Position numbers and translations under genes: made by a program. Shown here piece after piece: positions 5,321 through 8,112 of a DNA stretch of 8,112 nucleotides. Numbering within the stretch: position 1 is the stretch's first letter; the number at the start of each line of letters is the position of its first letter. The notes under the pieces were generated by a model. That model searched no databases. It was not told the origin of the DNA and saw only the letters and a program-made list of their open reading frames with translations. The DNA comes from Candidatus Hydrogenedentes bacterium CG07_land_8_20_14_0_80_42_17 (GTDB lineage Bacteria; UBA8481). Location: contig PEWQ01000103.1 in NCBI GenBank assembly GCA_002780065.1, forward strand, positions 1 through 8,112, in the 5' to 3' direction.

Positions 5321-6442
5321 TCAATCCGAGTAATCATTTCTTACTTCTTCAAATATTTCAAAAAGGCTTTTACCAATTGATGACCATCTCAAATAGTTCT
5401 TCGCATATTCTTGAGCATCAAGAAGCATCGGAGCAAAGGAAGATATATCCTTGCGAATTCTTCCGAGCAAACTCATTACATCTTCAGGCTTTTTGAAATC
5501 CGCTGTAAATATCAAACCTTGCCTCGCAAACTCATTTTCAGTTCGATGCCGATCCGATGCTATCACAGGTTTCCCTGATGCTAAATATTCAGCCATTCGA
5601 GTCGGCATACCCACGTGTTCTTCTCTTCTCGGAGGCTGAATCAAAATATCCGCAGAGGAAAGAAGCAGAGGCATCTTTTCAGGCTCAAACGCGCCAAGAA
5701 ACCGCACAGGCAGACCTCTAGCCATAATTTCGAATTTATTTTTAGAGGAGCCTTCGCCCGCAATCCATAACTCGCAATCTTTAAAACTCTTTGCAAGGCG
5801 CATCAGTTCCTCCACTCCTTGCCACTCATTTAAATGTCCGACAAACAAAATAGAATAAATGTTCTGAGGAATATTGAGTATTTTTCTAGCTTCATCTCTA
5901 TCAGTCAAAGCCCCGAAAAAATTGTCGGCAATACCCATCGGCAAAACTCTGAACTTATCGAGTGAGATTGCCAATCTCTTTCCAACTCGTTCAGCCATTG
6001 CGGCTGAGGTCACAATAATTCGAGAAGCGCTCTTCAAAAAATTATATTCCGTATATCTGGACAATACTCGTTCTCGAAATGAACGCTCACGCATCTGGAA
6101 CTCGAGATCGCCGTTCAAATCCGCAACGAGCGGCACTCTCAATCGCCTCGCGGCAAGCCACGGAGCAATACTCTGATATTCAACTCTTCCGAAGATTAAA
6201 GCCGGCTTCGAATTTTTTGCGGCGCTCATAACCGCATCCAACATCTTCTTTTGAGACAGCAATGTTCCCAACAAAGCAATATTAACTTCTGGTATTTCCA
6301 CCGACCCTGTCGAATCGTCTCTTCTCAAAAAAGAGAGCACATCGAGACCTGCAGTGCGCATTCCCTCTATGAAACCTTTGATATGAGAAGTCGTACCATT
6401 TTTTCGATCGAGATAACCTTCAGTTATGTAAAAAATTTTCAT
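5321..6442 (-). CDS. GT-B glycosyltransferase, GT4 type
   Basis: The protein has 373 residues, normal for GT4 enzymes, which transfer a sugar from a nucleotide donor to a growing glycan on the cytoplasmic side of the membrane. The N-terminal Rossmann half starts with MKIFYITEGY and has an acceptor-side glycine/Ser-His segment (NGTTSHI, 15-21). The C-terminal donor-binding half begins near 197 with ILFVGHLNEWQGVEEL, the usual strand-plus-loop. GMPTRMAEYLASGKPVIAS at 278-296 is the GT4 signature in its P-T-(K/R)-x-x-E-Y version, with Glu285 as the expected donor-ribose contact. No membrane segment or signal peptide is visible. Donor and acceptor cannot be told from sequence. Its ATG overlaps the flippase stop (ATGA, 6439-6442) and no clear Shine-Dalgarno site precedes it, so translation is probably coupled. 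Context suggests lipid-linked oligosaccharide or exopolysaccharide assembly, or a nearby capsule-type pathway. Confidence 0.9.
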   Translation of the reverse strand: MKIFYITEGYLDRKNGTTSHIKGFIEGMRTAGLDVLSFLRRDDSTGSVEIPEVNIALLGTLLSQKKMLDAVMSAAKNSKPALIFGRVEYQSIAPWLAARRLRVPLVADLNGDLEFQMRERSFRERVLSRYTEYNFLKSASRIIVTSAAMAERVGKRLAISLDKFRVLPMGIADNFFGALTDRDEARKILNIPQNIYSILFVGHLNEWQGVEELMRLAKSFKDCELWIAGEGSSKNKFEIMARGLPVRFLGAFEPEKMPLLLSSADILIQPPRREEHVGMPTRMAEYLASGKPVIASDRHRTENEFARQGLIFTADFKKPEDVMSLLGRIRKDISSFAPMLLDAQEYAKNYLRWSSIGKSLFEIFEEVRNDYSD

Positions 6443-7989
6443 TTCTGTTTCAGCGCTCTTCGAGCCTCAATGATTTCTCCAATCCGATCGATAAGTTCGT
6501 AAATATCCGCAGACCGAATCAAAAATAGAAATGCAAAGTACACAAAGACTCCTGTCAAAGCTCCTATCGTAAATCCCGCCAAAGAAGAAAAACTATATGC
6601 AAAGATATATGCAATGCTGGAGGCGAGAAGCGCTGATAAGACGTCAAGTGAAAATGACTTAAAAATCCTCTTCAATTCGCTTTCATCAAAATGAAATTTC
6701 ACGACAAAAATCTGAAGTCCAAACGAGAGATAATTCAGAAGGACAAATGCAGACGCAATTCCATAAATTCCCCATCGAGCAGAAAATACTCTTGCGACGC
6801 AAATATAGAAAAGTGCTTGAAACACCTTCAGAACGGCGATAAATCGGGTTTTACCCATAACGTAAAGAGCTCTGGCTGTAATCTCTGCAAGCGTCATTCC
6901 GCCAAGCGCTATGAGATAAATCCGAAGCACGCCTGCCACCGCGCCGGAGTTCTCTAGAGTGAACGCTCCGCGCTGAAAGACTATCTCCACAAGCTGATTT
7001 GAAAGCGCAATTCCAATCAGAATTGCCGGAGCTGTAAAGAGCCAGATGAATCTCAAGCCTTTAGATATGGTTTGCACAAACCCTTTTATGTCGGAGCGCG
7101 AATTTTCCGCGGCCATTCTCGGAAAGAGCACAGTGCTGACGCTTCCGGAAATCACAATTGAAAATAACGTAAGAAGTTTCATTGCGTATCCCAAATGCGA
7201 AATGCTTCCTTCTGCCATGTAGGAGGCTAAATACCTGTCAATCAGAGGAATAAGCTGAATAAATAAATTAGAGAAAAAGAGCGGCCAGAGCATTTTGAAA
7301 ATCTTATGCAGTTCAGGATTGAAAAGAGTGATTTTAAATTTCCAAATATTTTTCAAAAGCGGCAGAAGCAATACAGCCTGCAAAAAAACACTTATTGTTG
7401 CGGCGTAAGCCATTCCTTTTATGCCGAATCTTACTCCGAAGGCTATAAGAAGAATTAAATACATTATTCCGCCAATTACCGGTGTTAAAGCCTGCCACAC
7501 AAATTTTTTTAACGATTGGCTTAGATAAGTCAGCATCGTTATAATTCCGCACGCTGTAATGGTTGGCCATAAAATAAGAGCTATCGAATGCGCAGTTTTA
7601 AATGAAACCGCATCGAGCCCCGGCACGAGCAATTCTAGAATTCTCTTCGATAGAATCAAACTTGCCGCCGTCATCAAAATAAAAATCAGAAGCACAATAT
7701 TGAAGATTGTCGAAGCAAGTTCACTCGCTTTGGCAGTGCCTTTCTTTTCAAGAGTATCTACGAAAACCGGAATGAAAACAAATCCGATAGAGCCTAGAAA
7801 TACCGACACGATATACTGTGGCAGTGCGTTTACTGCCATGAATGCGTCCATATCTGAACCTGCTCCGAAAAGCGCGGCTGATATTACAGACGTCAAAAAA
7901 CCCAGAGCCTGCCCTGCAAACGTCGCAATAGTGACTACAATAATCGCACTCGAAGAACTTTCTTCTCCTTCAAAAAGCTTAAATTGCAT
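6439..7989 (-). CDS. MurJ/MviN-like flippase (MOP superfamily), probable glycan-lipid flippase
   Basis: The protein has 516 residues, close to the usual 500-530 for MurJ, and is hydrophobic throughout, with segments consistent with about 14 helices. Family motifs are LFGAGSDMDAF (40-50), FIPVFV (72-77), VFQRGAFT (337-344) and TARALYVMGKTRF (371-383). These proteins move undecaprenyl-linked glycans across the inner membrane. Aligned by eye with E. coli MurJ from memory, the arginines needed for lipid II flipping appear replaced: R18 by Gln27, R24 by Thr33, R270 by Lys271. The Asp39 equivalent (Asp48) is kept. Together with the coupled GT4 gene this favours a polysaccharide-unit flippase over the housekeeping lipid II enzyme, so I give no murJ symbol. 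It lies 8 bases after the upstream stop, in an AT-rich gap without a good ribosome binding site. Sampled G+C is near 33-43%, lower than in the operon to the left. Confidence 0.88.
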   Translation of the reverse strand: MQFKLFEGEESSSSAIIVVTIATFAGQALGFLTSVISAALFGAGSDMDAFMAVNALPQYIVSVFLGSIGFVFIPVFVDTLEKKGTAKASELASTIFNIVLLIFILMTAASLILSKRILELLVPGLDAVSFKTAHSIALILWPTITACGIITMLTYLSQSLKKFVWQALTPVIGGIMYLILLIAFGVRFGIKGMAYAATISVFLQAVLLLPLLKNIWKFKITLFNPELHKIFKMLWPLFFSNLFIQLIPLIDRYLASYMAEGSISHLGYAMKLLTLFSIVISGSVSTVLFPRMAAENSRSDIKGFVQTISKGLRFIWLFTAPAILIGIALSNQLVEIVFQRGAFTLENSGAVAGVLRIYLIALGGMTLAEITARALYVMGKTRFIAVLKVFQALFYICVARVFSARWGIYGIASAFVLLNYLSFGLQIFVVKFHFDESELKRIFKSFSLDVLSALLASSIAYIFAYSFSSLAGFTIGALTGVFVYFAFLFLIRSADIYELIDRIGEIIEARRALKQK

Positions 7990-7997
7990 TTTTATTT

Positions 7998-8112
7998 TTA
8001 ATCAGTTCCTGACTGAAATGGAATCAAGCCGCGAAGCATATCAAGTGTCTCGTCGATTCTCGAAAAAATATTTCCTTCAAAACAAAATCCTTTTTCTTTT
8101 ATTCTATCGGCT
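7998..8112 (-). CDS. C-terminal fragment of an unidentified gene (5' end outside window)
   Basis: On the minus strand a frame is open from 8111 to TAA at 8000-7998, giving 37 residues that begin ADRIKEKGFCFEG and end GLIPFQSGTD. It lies 8 bases upstream of the flippase, on the same strand and with similar AT-rich composition, so it is probably in the same transcription unit. The fragment is amphipathic and soluble-looking, with a plausible helix around RIDETLDMLRGL. It is too short to assign a family. By location it may be a glycan-pathway enzyme, but that is only a guess from context. The other two frames on this strand are closed by stops (TAG right at the edge in one). Confidence 0.55.
   Translation of the reverse strand, partial: ADRIKEKGFCFEGNIFSRIDETLDMLRGLIPFQSGTD

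Overview
The window reads as part of an envelope-glycan locus from a bacterium with a cell envelope that uses lipoproteins and periplasm-facing membrane proteins, most likely Gram-negative and uncultured. I cannot name a phylum from the sequence. Coding density is near total. Every gene but one lies on the minus strand, and neighbours overlap by 1-4 bases or sit a few bases apart. No rRNA, tRNA, CRISPR array, insertion sequence or riboswitch is visible.

Right part (about 5321-8112, minus strand): the last 37 codons of an unidentified gene, then a MurJ/MviN-like flippase of the MOP superfamily, then a GT-B glycosyltransferase of the GT4 type joined to it by an ATGA overlap. This looks like the end of a polysaccharide or lipid-linked glycan synthesis and export cluster. 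Spot counts give about 35-43% G+C here.

Central and left part (212 to about 5173, minus strand): four genes in one translationally coupled series. In order of transcription they are (1) a membrane-anchored glycoside hydrolase with a PF10091/GH144-type catalytic domain fused to a C-terminal CBM9-like domain; (2) a signal-peptide protein, probably a lipoprotein, carrying a CIA30/CBM11-like carbohydrate-binding domain; (3) a PilZ-GYF_2-transmembrane-TPR protein; (4) a protein with one transmembrane anchor and a second copy of the same carbohydrate-binding domain. Sampled lines here mostly give 48-57% G+C. By the positive-inside rule the hydrolase, the TPR array and both binding domains face outward, while PilZ and GYF_2 stay in the cytoplasm. 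My inference is an envelope system that binds and trims a glucan (beta-1,2-glucan is the best guess from GH144) and carries a cytoplasmic sensing module.

Left edge (1-195, plus strand): the C-terminal 64 residues of a third member of the same binding-domain family, converging on the four-gene operon with a 16-base gap. The most notable points are the four-gene cassette, its three related binding domains, the PilZ-GYF_2-TM-TPR architecture with a degenerate c-di-GMP motif, and the hydrolase's lack of any ATG start before its catalytic domain.
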